Shown piece by piece: positions 33,457-43,957 of a stretch of 43,957 nt of DNA. Both the position numbers and the translations under genes were made by a program. The stretch's first letter is position 1, and every line of letters starts with the position of its first letter. The notes beneath the pieces were generated by a model, which worked only from the letters and a program-made list of their open reading frames with translations, did not search any database and was not told the origin of the DNA. The stretch spans positions 2,327,332 through 2,371,288 of the forward strand of contig BFEA01000009.1 of the NCBI GenBank assembly GCA_003427395.1, in the 5' to 3' direction. Source of the DNA: Chara braunii (Eukaryota; Streptophyta; Charophyceae; Charales; Characeae).

Positions 33457-34499
33457 GGGAACTCTTCCGGTAAGGAGGCCAAAAAACAAGCGTTCTTCGA
33501 CTTCCAAAAGCTGCTTTTGGGAAAGAGTCCGAACGGGGCTCACTGGACGATGACACGCAAAGCGACATCGCTCGCCAACAAGGAGCACGTCGCTGCCATT
33601 GGCAATGCATTGAGACAGTGGATGTCGCTCATGACGGCCGGTGATGACGTTTTTCGCGAAGGCATGGAGTTTACGACAAATGGGCCGACGGAAAGTTGTT
33701 GGGAGGAGACGGGAAGACGCCCTTGTTAAAGCCGGGCAAATACATGCCAGACAAATCTCCGGGTCTTCAAGCGATTCCGGAAATGGGCGTGAAAGGGGCG
33801 GCTGGTGAAACGAAGATGGGGTGGCTGGTCCGGGTCCCCCGTCCTCCGACCAAAAAGAAAACGCAATCGGACGACAAGTTTTTCGTCGTCGTGAAGGAGC
33901 CGGACATTTTTTGTTGGCAGTCTCTCGCCGACATGACCGATGCCGAAAAACTGTCGATCCTCGAAGACGCTCTCACACTGAGGGGAGTGTTCATGCAATC
34001 GGCGGGCGGGCATCTAAAACGTCAACATAAGCCTGGAATTAAAGACATGGTCGCGGTCAGGAAAGTGGACCGCATGATGCTTCGCATGTTTCACTACATC
34101 TTGTTTATTGAAACGGAGGAGGACGCAGAGGTTTGGCGCTACGGGAATCCTTTTTTTCGGACCGAGGGGCATCTTCTGGCGGAGTTGGGGCTGCAGGGCC
34201 TCACGAAGCAGGTGTGGGTTGAACTGCGGAAGCATTTCCAAGGCGCGGTGGAGTACGTGAACACTTGCAAACGTACTCTTCCATACGAGAAGGAGTCCCT
34301 CAACGAAACGAAGAGAATGTATGATGATGACAGGTTCCGTAAATCTTTCGAGAAGTCTGTCCGTGCCATCTTGCGACGGATGAAAGAAGAAGTCCAAGAC
34401 ACGATCAGGGTCAGCGGGGATGTGAGGCACATCAAATGGCACAACCTCAACCGGGTGACCAGCCTCATTCCTTTCGGTTGTCCGCCTTCGCAAGCTCAC

Positions 34500-35320
34500 A
34501 ATCGTCTCACGGAGATCCGCGAGATTGTGCGACCTTACGTATGCAACTTGTACGTCCTCGATTTGTGTGATCCCACACTCCTGCAAACTGGCAAGAAGAC
34601 GATTTCGCCTCCTTGTAAGGCGTTCTCCAAACACTGTTGCCAAGGTACTGGGCACTTGTGATCTTCTTCCCGTCTCGTTGGGAGCTCAAATTTTTGAAAG
34701 GCATGACCAGGCTTAGCGTTTATCACGTCAGGACAGGGAAGTGGGTACGCCATGCGCAAAGGCACGCCACTTTCCGGGAAGGCAATATGCTGGTCGAGGA
34801 GTATGATCGCCTCTACGTGGTTTTCAATGGCGAGAACCTGGCAGACAACACAGTCGCAGTCTTCCCGGACAGTAGTCCAACGAAGGCTCCCCGTGCTCAT
34901 GCTCCAAGTCCGGCCAAACACGAGGCGGCGACCCACTCAAAAGCTGTCTGTTCATCGGAACCATCAGGACATGTTGTGGCCTGTTTCGACGTGGCAGACG
35001 AGGACAAGTTCCCTCGTAGCCAGTGGGAGGACGGTGGCGTGACAAATGTTCGTGGAGCTACTTACGTGGATAGGGAGCGCAATCCGTCTCATCTAATTAG
35101 TCTACTCGAGAACTTTTGCAGAGTTGGGCAAACTGTTTTTTTCTTTGGGAAGGCGCATGCGTCTATCGTGTGGGAGCTCCTGCGCAACGGTCGGAACGTC
35201 GTTGCGTTAGAGGACGAGGCGAAGATGATTGATTACCTTAACGAGTTCGTAAAGACACGCGTGGGGGACCCTCGCAACAATTGCTCTTTTGTCCATACCA
35301 CCGGCGAACGAAACTGGGAT
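34500..35320 (+). other. Degenerate beta-class DNA methyltransferase-like domain
   Basis: In order: YVLDLCDPT in the place of the catalytic DPPY/W motif IV, then YWALVIFFPSRWELKFL, EEYDRLYVVFNGEN (like the EyilvarkG strand), a NPSHLISLLENF helix (like eKPveLLerlI), VGQTVFFFGKAHASIVWELL (motif I, normally DpFaGSGTT), and GRNVVALEDEAKMIDYL (motif II-III, normally GRxxiGiExd). The fold signature is good but the GxGT SAM loop is GKAH, and motif IV lacks the DPP. Most likely a non-catalytic or dead relative. A frameshift near 34630 lies inside it. Confidence 0.5.
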
Positions 35321-36354
35321 CCCAAACGTGACATGTATTGGAAATTGTCGGGGAATAAAAGGACGGAGGTTTGGGACTTCCTTTTCAAACCAGGACCACC
35401 TGCTCAGACCGACCTGGAATACAATAGACGGAGAAACCTGGTGTTCGGTGTGCTGAATGGTTACCATGATGCACCCAGGGAGTCTATCTCGAATTTCATG
35501 AGAAGGCTGGAGCACATTTTCTTTTTGATGGCCGAACCGCTGACCCTCGAAAACTACAAGGCGCAGTTTGACGAGGAGGACCCTTTCGACGCTAATGACA
35601 TGGAGAAGCTGAGCGACTCTGAAACCTTCGGTTTCGAGTCCATGCCACTTCCTCGGGTGGTTGCTCAGGTTGGTGATGAAGAGGAAGGTGATCCTCAGAG
35701 ATATAGCACGTCCCCTGCCGGTTTGAAGCGTGTGTTTGAGCGCGAAACAGTCGATGACCAATCGTCTGATGACGGGGAAGAAGAGAGAGACTATGACTAC
35801 GAACCCTGTGACAAGATCCCTGGGGACCATGATACTTGGGAGAGTGACAGACTCTTCTTCTTCGAGAAGCATCACCGGTTCACGCCGGAGGATGTCTGGT
35901 GCCACAACGTCGTCTGACACCCAAGGAAATTCCAACCTGCTGTAAAGACTAGAAAGTGGGTCATGGCAATGAAGGAAGCCGATGGCAAGTGGAGTGGCAT
36001 GAACAAACTGGGAGCGGGTCCATTTAAGAAAAAGGCGAGAGGAACTCTGGTGGAGCATTTTAGGGTTATGAACCCCGACAGGAGCCTGCCGGACGTCAAT
36101 GCATACGCAGGCCACAAGCTAGATGAGTTGTACGCCAACAAAATGTTGGAGTTTCGAGCGTCTTTCTACGCATTGGAGACGGCACCGTCTCGTGGTATTA
36201 ACTGACGCATGCCGCAACCTCCGTCGGGTGGTCAGCATTCAGGAAGCAATGGAGGAGGAGACGAAGGAGACAGCGAAGGTGACGGAGGAGACGGCTCACG
36301 ATTTGTCAGAAAGGGGTCAGGCAAAACATCCCCGGGAGAAAAGGCGTTCGGCGG

Positions 36355-36455
36355 AAAGGGGTCAGGCGGAAAGGGGTCGGGCGGAAAGGGGTCGGCTAGA
36401 AAGGGGTCGGGCAGAAAGGGATCGGGCGGGAAGGGGTCGGGCAGAAAGGGTGGGG
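36355..36455 (+). repeat. 15 bp tandem repeat encoding KGSGG/KGSGR tail
   Basis: About seven in-frame 15 bp units (aaaggggtcgggcgg variants) give KGSGG, KGSAR and KGSGR. It continues the reading frame after the stop at 36203-36205, so it was probably the fusion protein's basic, flexible C-terminal tail. Confidence 0.75.
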
Positions 36456-36514
36456 CGGAAAGCGTAGAACGTTCGGTAGTCATGAGTATAGGGAAACTGA
36501 TGGCCACTGCGTAG

Positions 36515-37020
36515 GGAGTCGGGATTCCGACATGCGAGACGTGGCCGCCCTAAAGTCTTATCAAGTGCGAGTAGATTCGCACTTGTCTGCAAGGACTTTG
36601 TTTCCCGATGCCGAGGAGAGTCCGTCCCGCCGTACGCAGCCGAGGTCTCCTGTGCAGTGTGCACAACACCTTGCTCCTGGAAGAGGGCGAACGTCTGCAG
36701 CATACGGCAGCATCTCCTGAGCGGCAAAACCATTCCTTGATAGGAACTGCGTCTTCGTTTTGCCTGGAGGCCAGGATGCCTGAATTGCGAAGGAGCGAAG
36801 GTGCGACCGTCAGTTCCCTCAGCTCCGGCGAGCGCCTCAAACTCCGAATAGATTCGGAGTTCCTGACATCGCCCTGCAGGCCTTCCGCTTGCAGTGCTCC
36901 TCACGCTACAGTTCCGCGGGGCCAAGAAAATGTGAGGTCCAACCCCCCGCATCTTTAGTTGGGCACAGTGTTCCTCTGCTCACCACCGTTCTCATATGTT
37001 GATACTAGAGACTAGCAGTC
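36515..37020. other. Spacer with two perfect palindromes
   Basis: aagtgcga-gtagat-tcgcactt lies at 36563-36584 and aactccga-atagat-tcggagtt at about 36839-36860. No supportable gene; a 116-codon frame at 36608-36958 crosses a palindrome and resembles nothing known. Confidence 0.6.
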
Positions 37021-37027
37021 TCGCAAA

Positions 37028-37934
37028 GTGCTGGAGGGGCCCGCTGCAGGAGTCTTGGAGACCGGGGGTGGCGAGTATGAACATCATGCTTCGGAGGGTG
37101 TATCCGTCGACGTTGAGAGCAAGAGTACAGCAGCTCCTGGGGAAGAGGAGCTCTCTCCGGGAGCGCATGCTATACAGCGGGAAGAGGAGACTCAACACTG
37201 GCAGTCTCGCAAAGTGTTGGAGACCGAGGGTAGCGAGCATGAACGTCATACTTCGGAGGGTGCATCGGGGGAAGCGCATGCTCTGCAGCGGGAAGAGGAG
37301 ATTCAACACTGGCCGGCTTGCGAAGTGCTGAAGGGGCTCGACTCAGGAGTGCTGGTGACCGAGACGTCCGAAGAGGTTCTGCACAGTCGATCGGCCGTAG
37401 CCACGACGCGAGAGGGTGTCGTTAAGGGAGGTCAATGGACGTTCATGGAAGCTCGCCTTCTTGGCGATGAGGAAGGCAAAGAAGAACCCGTTGTGGAAGC
37501 TCGGGTTCATGGCGATGAAAAAGGCGGAGAACCCGTGGTGGAAGGCAGTGAGGTGGCGGTCGGCATCCAGATGGATCCAAAGCAGAAAGATCATGAGGCT
37601 TCGCCCACCCGTTGCGGTGAAGAACAGGGTGATCGAGCGTCTCTCCTCAGTACCGGTCGGGAAATGGTACTTCATGAAGCCATGGAGTTGCGTAGCGACT
37701 CAGCTGACGAAGCAGTTTGTCAATATGGTCAAAAAGCAAAACTGGATCTCCCGGAGCCCAAGGTGGTTGTTCATGGTGTCCCTCAACAGTCGGACGAGTC
37801 GAGCTGCGGTGTTTTCATGCTCGCCTTTGCTTTTTTCTTGCACGTGGCCATCCGCCACCATTTTCGATAGCCCAAAGCGACATTCCAACATCAGGCTGAG
37901 GATTGAGGTGGACATACTCCAAGACTCAGAATAA
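37028..37934 (+). pseudogene. Repeat protein relic ending in a Ulp1/C48-type protease C-terminus
   Basis: The upstream part (37028-37380) has about three diverged repeats of a block containing SRKVLE, EHHASEG or ERHTSEG, and HALQREEEIQHW. A second repeat gives EARLLGDEEG and EARVHGDEKG. The last part has VVVHGVPQQSDESSCGVFML: the Gln and Cys fit the PQQ-x-N-xxDCG oxyanion/catalytic end of Ulp1/SENP proteases. After a one-base shift near 37865 the frame gives DSPKRHSNIRLRIEVDIL, like the usual Ulp1 end, and stops at TAA 37932-37934. The catalytic His and Asp region of a full ~200-residue domain is not seen, so only the C-terminus survives. Ulp1 domains are often carried by plant CACTA and Mutator-like transposons. 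Confidence 0.6.
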
Positions 37935-38880
37935 CACCCCTGTTTTTAAAATACGTGAAGTTTTTTATTCGAAAGGCCATAAGCACAAGTGCGAATCTGT
38001 TCCTACTTGGTCTTGCAGTCGGCCGGTTCAAGTTGTGCTGTTGTTTTGATGAGGTAGCGGATTGCACTGGACGTTTTGATCAAGTAAATGCTTAGGTGCC
38101 GATGTGAATATGCCAGCCTCATGCTGCAGCATTTTGTTAAGGGTTCTTCATTTCGGGGAACCTGTCAACTTTACTCGCAGCCTCGCAGGACTTTCGGCAG
38201 CGCCGTGCTGCCTTTGTTTGTTTACGGACTACAGAAAATTCAGCGGTGCACTTAATGATTACTAATTTTTTTATCATCAGAATACATCTCGTACTCTCCA
38301 CTAAATGCTGACTGTTGTTTCCGTATGACAAATGCGAACATATTCGCATTTTGGATGCCATTCATTTGTTATAAGATCGTTCATGTCTACAAATTTGCCA
38401 AAATAATTACCTTTTCTGTCGTCAACAAAAATTTGTTCATAACTGCAAGTTCGACAAAATGATCATCAATTGTGCTATCGCCAAAATCTATGTGTGCTTG
38501 ACCCATGTGCTTCGACGTTATTTGTCACTGAAGGATCAATATGAGGCGTTCGCCAAAATGGATGATTGACCAAAATTGTTACCTTCTGTATTGTCACTGG
38601 AAGACTGATCATTTATGCAAGTTCGCAAAAAATGATATTTTATTTAAAGGTTTTTTGTCTTATCGAAAATATGGATACATCACCAAAAAAATTGTCATTT
38701 GAGTCATGTCTTGCCGGATGTGAAATTGGAACCTCCATCTTGGCAAGGTCGGCATGCCACAAGTGCTTCCTTCAAATTTTTGATATTTTCCCTAGAACGA
38801 TCATTGAGCAAATCTACGAGGCCTAAAATTTTCAGAATTTTTTGTGAGTTCTTCTAAGCACGTTGCCGCTGTCAAATTGC
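37935..38880. other. AT-rich non-coding region with degenerate repeats
   Basis: Degenerate phrases (tcgccaaaat, catttatgcaagttcgcaaa, aaattaccttttctgt / aaattgttaccttctgt) recur between 38390 and 38640. It includes the palindrome aatgcgaa-cata-ttcgcatt at 38331-38350. No gene supportable. Confidence 0.6.
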
Positions 38881-38894
38881 GGGACTAGGCCCGA

Positions 38895-40540
<1,646 letters not shown>

Positions 40541-41680
40541 CTTAGAACGTCCAATTTCTGGGGTCTGTGACGCTGTCCAGTGCATCGGTCCGGCACTGCA
40601 CGAAGCAGCATGGGACCCTCCCGGCCGCGTCACGCAGGAGTTGGTCTTAATCATCGTCACGAATACATATGGACCTTCCACAAGCCGCTCCGACCGAGTG
40701 CGCCAGCCATACATCTCGTGAGCCCCTACGACAGGATAGGGCCTACGCAAGGCGGGACTTACCTCCACCTTACGGGAGTTGTCACCTCCCTTCGGTGGGC
40801 GTATCCCCGTCGAGCTACTTGTCCACAGTACGAAAGCTAATCAGTTGCAATCGTAGAGGTAGACCAGCCGAGGGCGTTTCTCGTTCGCTGTAGCATAGGG
40901 GGTACGCGCAGTCCCACGCCTCTATCGGACCCGCACGCGAACCGGCGCACTGGGGGGGGCTGAAGTCCGAGGCGCAATTCGACGTCGGTCCACCAGGACG
41001 TATCCCGCTCACTATGTGTACACCACACTACAAACATAAAAATAAAACAAACACACACACACACGAAACGACACAAAACAACATAACAACAACGCGACAA
41101 CACTCCTAGTCCCTTCGATAGCCATCCCATAACTTTCCGACACGGAAATCGGATAGGCGACACTCACGAGACTTAGTGTAAAACCGTGGGCGCAGGGCTA
41201 TCTCATATCGACTCACAATGCATGTGCACGCAAGTAGTCACAATGATGGCATACTATGTAGTGCCCATAATCAAGCGGCCCCTCGTGGATCCGAGTACCG
41301 CTGATGACACTCAAGTGTCAATCTCGAAGTATCGTGAGGGTCAACCCCTTCACGATATTGCGCGGCTGAAGGAACAGCCGTGCGGCCCCTGCGAAACCTC
41401 AAGCCTTTAGGCCGTGTGTCTCGGTGGACAGGGCAAGTAGGCTCTGTGCGGGTGGTAATCCCTTCCACGCAGAGTCTAGGACCTGGGATGTCCTGGACTA
41501 CGACCTCGAATCCAGGCCCAAGACCAACGTCCTACTAAGAAATATTTTAAGAAGCGTACAAGTTGCACGTTGATGGGCCCGGAGCACTCGAACAAACCTG
41601 GAGTTTATTCTGAGTTGCAGAGCGGTCGCTCCAAAAGGCTACCTCAAAAATAGCCAACAAAGGAGAAATTCGATGTCACA
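40541..41680. other. GC-moderate region without recognised genes
   Basis: Short open frames only, none resembling a family. It contains two adjacent hairpins: gacact-ca-agtgtc at 41306-41319, and tatcgtga (41330-41337) pairing with tcacgata (41350-41357) with extra G:C pairs inside. The segment 41400-41520 has further short inverted repeats and could be a structured RNA or a SINE piece, unproven. Confidence 0.4.
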
Positions 41681-41687
41681 ATGATTT

Positions 41688-42036
41688 TAAGGGGGTTGGT
41701 CACCGTTGGTGTGCTGGGGTGGTTGGGGTTGGGTGAGGGGGGGGGGGGGGGGGCGCTACGGAGGGAGTTAACCAACGCAGCGAGTCTTTCCTCCGGCCCT
41801 AATCAACAGATAAAATAAAAAATAAAAATAAAAGAGGACTATTTCCTTTTTTTTTTCTGTTTTTTTTTTGGGGAGCGTGTGCGTGTGTGTGAGTGTGTGC
41901 GCTCGGTCGGTAGGTGCTTGGAGTGGCAACCAATCAATCAATCAACAAAAAGTTGAGAAAAAAAACTGAGGGGGTTGGTGACCGTTGGTGTGGTGGGGTG
42001 GTTGGGGTTGGGGGGGGGGGGGGGGGGGGGGGGGCG
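41688..42036. repeat. Direct repeats with long G runs
   Basis: gggggttggt(c/g)accgttggtgtg-type sequence ending in a run of 16 or more G and gcgct occurs at about 41690-41757 and again at about 41968-42036. Between them are an A/T tract and TG-rich sequence. ggttggggttggg plus the G runs makes G-quadruplex formation likely. Confidence 0.8.
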
Positions 42037-42114
42037 CTAATGGTCGACTCAGTAAATGTTGCGAGCGGGAATTTCAAAGAGAGCTGACGTGTACTTGTGT
42101 TTTTTCCGTAAGCG

Positions 42115-42850
42115 ACTCAACGGCCGAGCGAGCGAGCGAGTGGGAAAGAGAGCAAACGAGCAAGGAGCGAGCGAGAGTGCGCGAGCAAGGAAGCGAGCGA
42201 ACGAGAGCAAGAGTAATCGAGCGAGGCGGCGAGAGTAAGGGAGCGTGAGGCTAAGAGAGCGAGCAAGAGCGAGAGTAAGAGAGCGAGTGAAAGCGAGCGA
42301 GCGAGGAAGCGAGCGAGGAGGAAGCGAGCGAGGAAGGAAGTGAGCGAGCGGGAGCGAACGAACGAGGAGGAAGCGAGAGAGGAAGGAGCGAGCGAGCACG
42401 AGGGAGAGCAAGGAGCGAGCGAGAGAGAGAGAGCGAGCGAGGAGGAAGCGAGTGAGAAGGAAGCGAGCAAGGAGGAAGTGAGCGAGGAGGGAGAGAGTGA
42501 GCTGCCAAGCGAGCAGGGAGAGCAAGAGCGAGCTGCCGAGCGCGGAGGGAAAGCGAGCTAGCGAGGAGGGAGTTAGGAGGACTCCGAGGGAGCGAAGAGG
42601 GAGTGAGCGAGGAGGGAGTGAGGAGGGAGCGAGGAGGGAGAGTAAGTGAGCGAGCAAGGAAGAAAGCGAGCGAGTGACCTAGAAGGAGAGAGAGTGACTG
42701 AGGGACCGAGAGGGAAAGAGTCAGAGAGAGGGCGAGGGAGAGAGAGTGAGGAACGAACAAGCTAGAGGGCGAGATAGAGCGAGCAACCGAGGAGGGAGCC
42801 AGCGAGCGAGCGAGGAGGAAGCCAACGAGTAAGAAAGGGATCGAGGGAGA
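42115..42850. repeat. Purine-rich gagcgagcgag tract
   Basis: About 735 bases built from gagcgagc, gaggaagc and gagagc units, almost pure A/G with scattered C. Long open frames on both strands (for example at 42049-42657 minus) are composition artefacts. Confidence 0.9.
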
Positions 42851-42859
42851 TAGATGTGT

Positions 42860-43455
42860 AGCCTTCCCCCGACCTTCCTACCACCTTCCCTACCACGTCA
42901 TACCTTTTTTTTTTGTCGTCTTTCCTTCGTGCCTCCTCTTTTTCCTCTCATCTCCCTATGCTTTGTTCGTTTCTCCCTGTTTGGCTTTCTGTTTTTCAGC
43001 GTTGTGGTCTTCCTCCTCCTCCTGCTCCCCATAATTGTGGTCTTCCTTCCCGCCTTCTCCCTGCCTTCCATTCCGCCTTCTCCCCGCCTTCCCTTCGGCC
43101 TTCTTCCCGCCTTCTCCCCGCCTTCTCCCCTCCCTCCCTTCTTGTTCCCCCGCCTTTTCCCCGCCTTCCCTTCCTTTGTCGCCTTCCCCTTCACCTTCTG
43201 CCCCTCCTTCTCCCCGCCTTCCCTTCTTGTTCCCCCATCTTCTACCCGCCTTCCCTTCCGCCTTCCCCATCACCTTCTCCCCCCCCTTCCCTTTCGCCTT
43301 CCCTTCCACCTTCCCTTCCGCCTTCCCTTCCGCCTTCCCTCCCGCCTTTTCCCCGCCTTCCCTTCGGTCTTCCTTTCCGCCTTCTCCCCGCCTTCCCCCT
43401 CGCCTTCTTCACTGCCTTCGGCGCCTTCCCCCTCACCTTCTTCACTGCCTTCGGC
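42860..43455. repeat. Pyrimidine-rich ccttcccttccgcc tract
   Basis: About 590 bases of C/T on the plus strand, with ccgccttccc and ccttctcccc units of about 9-18 bases. The 242-codon plus frame across it is low-complexity (PPSPRLPFRLP) and is not called. Confidence 0.9.
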
Positions 43456-43459
43456 GCCT

Positions 43460-43531
43460 AAAGCTTGGCGCGTAGCAGGGGGGTTTTGTCTCGGCAAAGC
43501 TTGGTGCATAGTAGGGGGGTTCTGTCTCGGC
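43460..43531. repeat. 36 bp tandem duplication
   Basis: aaagcttggcgcgtagcagg and aaagcttggtgcatagtagg start two 36 bp units (43460-43495 and 43496-43531), each ending tgtctcggc. Confidence 0.85.
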
Positions 43532-43574
43532 AAGCCCAAAACACCAGCACAATCTAAAAACCGACCTAAGCTTT

Positions 43575-43957
43575 GTTGTTGAGGGTAATCAAAGAAAAAA
43601 GGGGAATGAATCAAAGAAAAGAGGGCAATCAATCAAAGAAAAGAGGGTAATCAATCAAAGAAAGAGTGTGGTTGTTGTTGAGCGACGGTGGGAACGAAGG
43701 TTCCGATAAGATCTCTTCTTCGAGGTAGATTAAGATTTTTTTAGGCCTAGAGAAGTTCTTTTGTTTTTTCTATTTAATTCTTTTTTTTTGTTTCTTTCTC
43801 CCCTTGTTTTTTTTCTATCTTCTCTCTTCATTTTCTTTCTTTCTTTCTTTCTTTCTTTCTTTCATCTTCTTTCTATCTATCTTTCTTTCTTTCTTCTTCT
43901 TCTTCTATTTCTTTCTTTCCTTTTTGATTTTGTTGGGATAGGCGGGGGGAAGGGGGG
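43575..43957. repeat. Short repeats and CTTT-rich right edge
   Basis: aatcaaagaaaagaggg-type 17-21 bp units repeat about four times (43589-43665). After a short unique part, a CTTT/TTCT microsatellite runs from about 43820 to 43925. The window ends at a G-rich run. Confidence 0.8.

Larger units (their letters stand above)
31594..36514 (+). pseudogene. ParB-like / DNA-methyltransferase-like fusion gene, decayed
   Basis: One long reading path broken by stops and shifts. Parts in order: (1) an unknown N-terminal domain at 31594-32300 (DAQWFLDFVAEGNLVGP, SYGKISGSFLKLH); (2) a charged linker at 32330-32857 with nuclear-signal-like KKARRP and KKPRRRK; (3) a ParB/sulfiredoxin-like domain at 32870-33456, with PIQLLIDPRKV, a helical stretch, PVNGQHTVAAMKEL in the place of the ParB DGhhR loop, and VSLTENLRHKMS; (4) an alpha-helical region at 33457-34500; (5) a beta-class methyltransferase-like domain at 34500-35320; (6) an acidic region, then a KGSG tail. 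Stops are at 32052, 32464, 32857, 33456, 35917 and 36205; frameshifts near 32320, 33075, 33655 and 34630. Domain order matches bacterial ParB-N4/N6-methylase fusions. Catalytic motifs look lost. Some breaks could be introns. Confidence 0.55.

Noticed and set aside
31594-36514. Functional multi-exon gene with introns at every break
   Set aside because: Several stops are single in-frame codons with homologous-looking protein on both sides and no GT-AG pair around them; decay explains them better, though one or two breaks could be introns.
36608-36958. 116-codon plus-strand frame
   Set aside because: Runs through a palindrome, no family resemblance, and falls between two decayed genes.
37140-37330. 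HW residues (TQHWQS, IQHWPA) as the Ulp1 catalytic His
   Set aside because: They fall in tandem repeats that lack the strand and Asp context of a Ulp1 active site.
41300-41330. Hammerhead ribozyme core (CTGATGA ... CGAA)
   Set aside because: After the short stem II there are eight extra bases before GAA, and no fitting stem I/III with a cleavage triplet was found.
42049-43582. Long open frames of 117-242 codons on both strands
   Set aside because: They follow purine or pyrimidine tracts and have extreme low-complexity composition; stops are rare there by composition.

Overview
The window looks like nuclear DNA of a eukaryote, rich in repeats and transposons. It has no operon-like gene packing, no ribosome binding sites, no tRNA or rRNA genes and no CRISPR array. 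It has splice-acceptor-like sequences in front of several coding blocks, a TATA box, long microsatellites, foldback elements and many degenerate tandem repeats. The protein families (DUF7869-type transposase-like proteins, a Ulp1-type protease piece, fast-diverging lineage-specific genes) would fit a streptophyte alga or early land plant such as Chara. That organism guess is weak and rests on general impression only. A few ambiguous bases (near 7314 and 10800-10925) show it is a draft assembly.

Layout. 1-5.3 kb: foldback elements (a 1.1 kb one at the left edge), a degenerate ~150 bp repeat array and AT-rich hairpins. 5.3-9.5 kb, minus strand: a broken DUF7869-type transposase-like gene (T1) followed by gene A1 of an unknown family. 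9.9-19.3 kb: repeat family R (with embedded GA microsatellites) and repeat family S, alternating with two more family-A copies (A2 and the nonsense-riddled A3). 19.7-26.3 kb, minus strand: a second broken transposase-like gene (T2) followed by three tandem copies of a second unknown family (B1, B2, B3). 26.3-31.5 kb: arrays of a 16 bp palindrome, a GATGGAGAGAGATGGCGCA-type minisatellite, a TATA-box promoter candidate and a 280 bp tandem duplication. 31.6-36.5 kb, plus strand: one long decayed gene. It has an unknown N-terminal domain, a charged linker, a ParB/sulfiredoxin-like domain, a beta-class DNA-methyltransferase-like domain with degenerate motifs, and a KGSG-repeat tail. 37.0-37.9 kb: a repeat-containing protein relic ending in a Ulp1/C48 protease C-terminus. 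38-44 kb: an inverted R copy, a CT/TA compound microsatellite, G-runs and a 1.3 kb purine-then-pyrimidine tract, with no gene I can support.

How it fits together. Each transposase-like relic is followed, on the same strand, by a lineage-specific gene family, so transposase plus passenger gene may be the mobile unit. Nearly every gene is broken. Where paralogues can be compared, many of the stops sit at tryptophan codons (TGG to TGA or TAG), which points to C-to-T/G-to-A decay. A 16 bp palindrome, TGCGARTNNAYTCGCA, recurs more than 25 times in unrelated contexts with fixed spacing and compensating arm changes. The most novel signals are the ParB-like/methyltransferase-like fusion, that covarying palindrome and the A and B passenger families.
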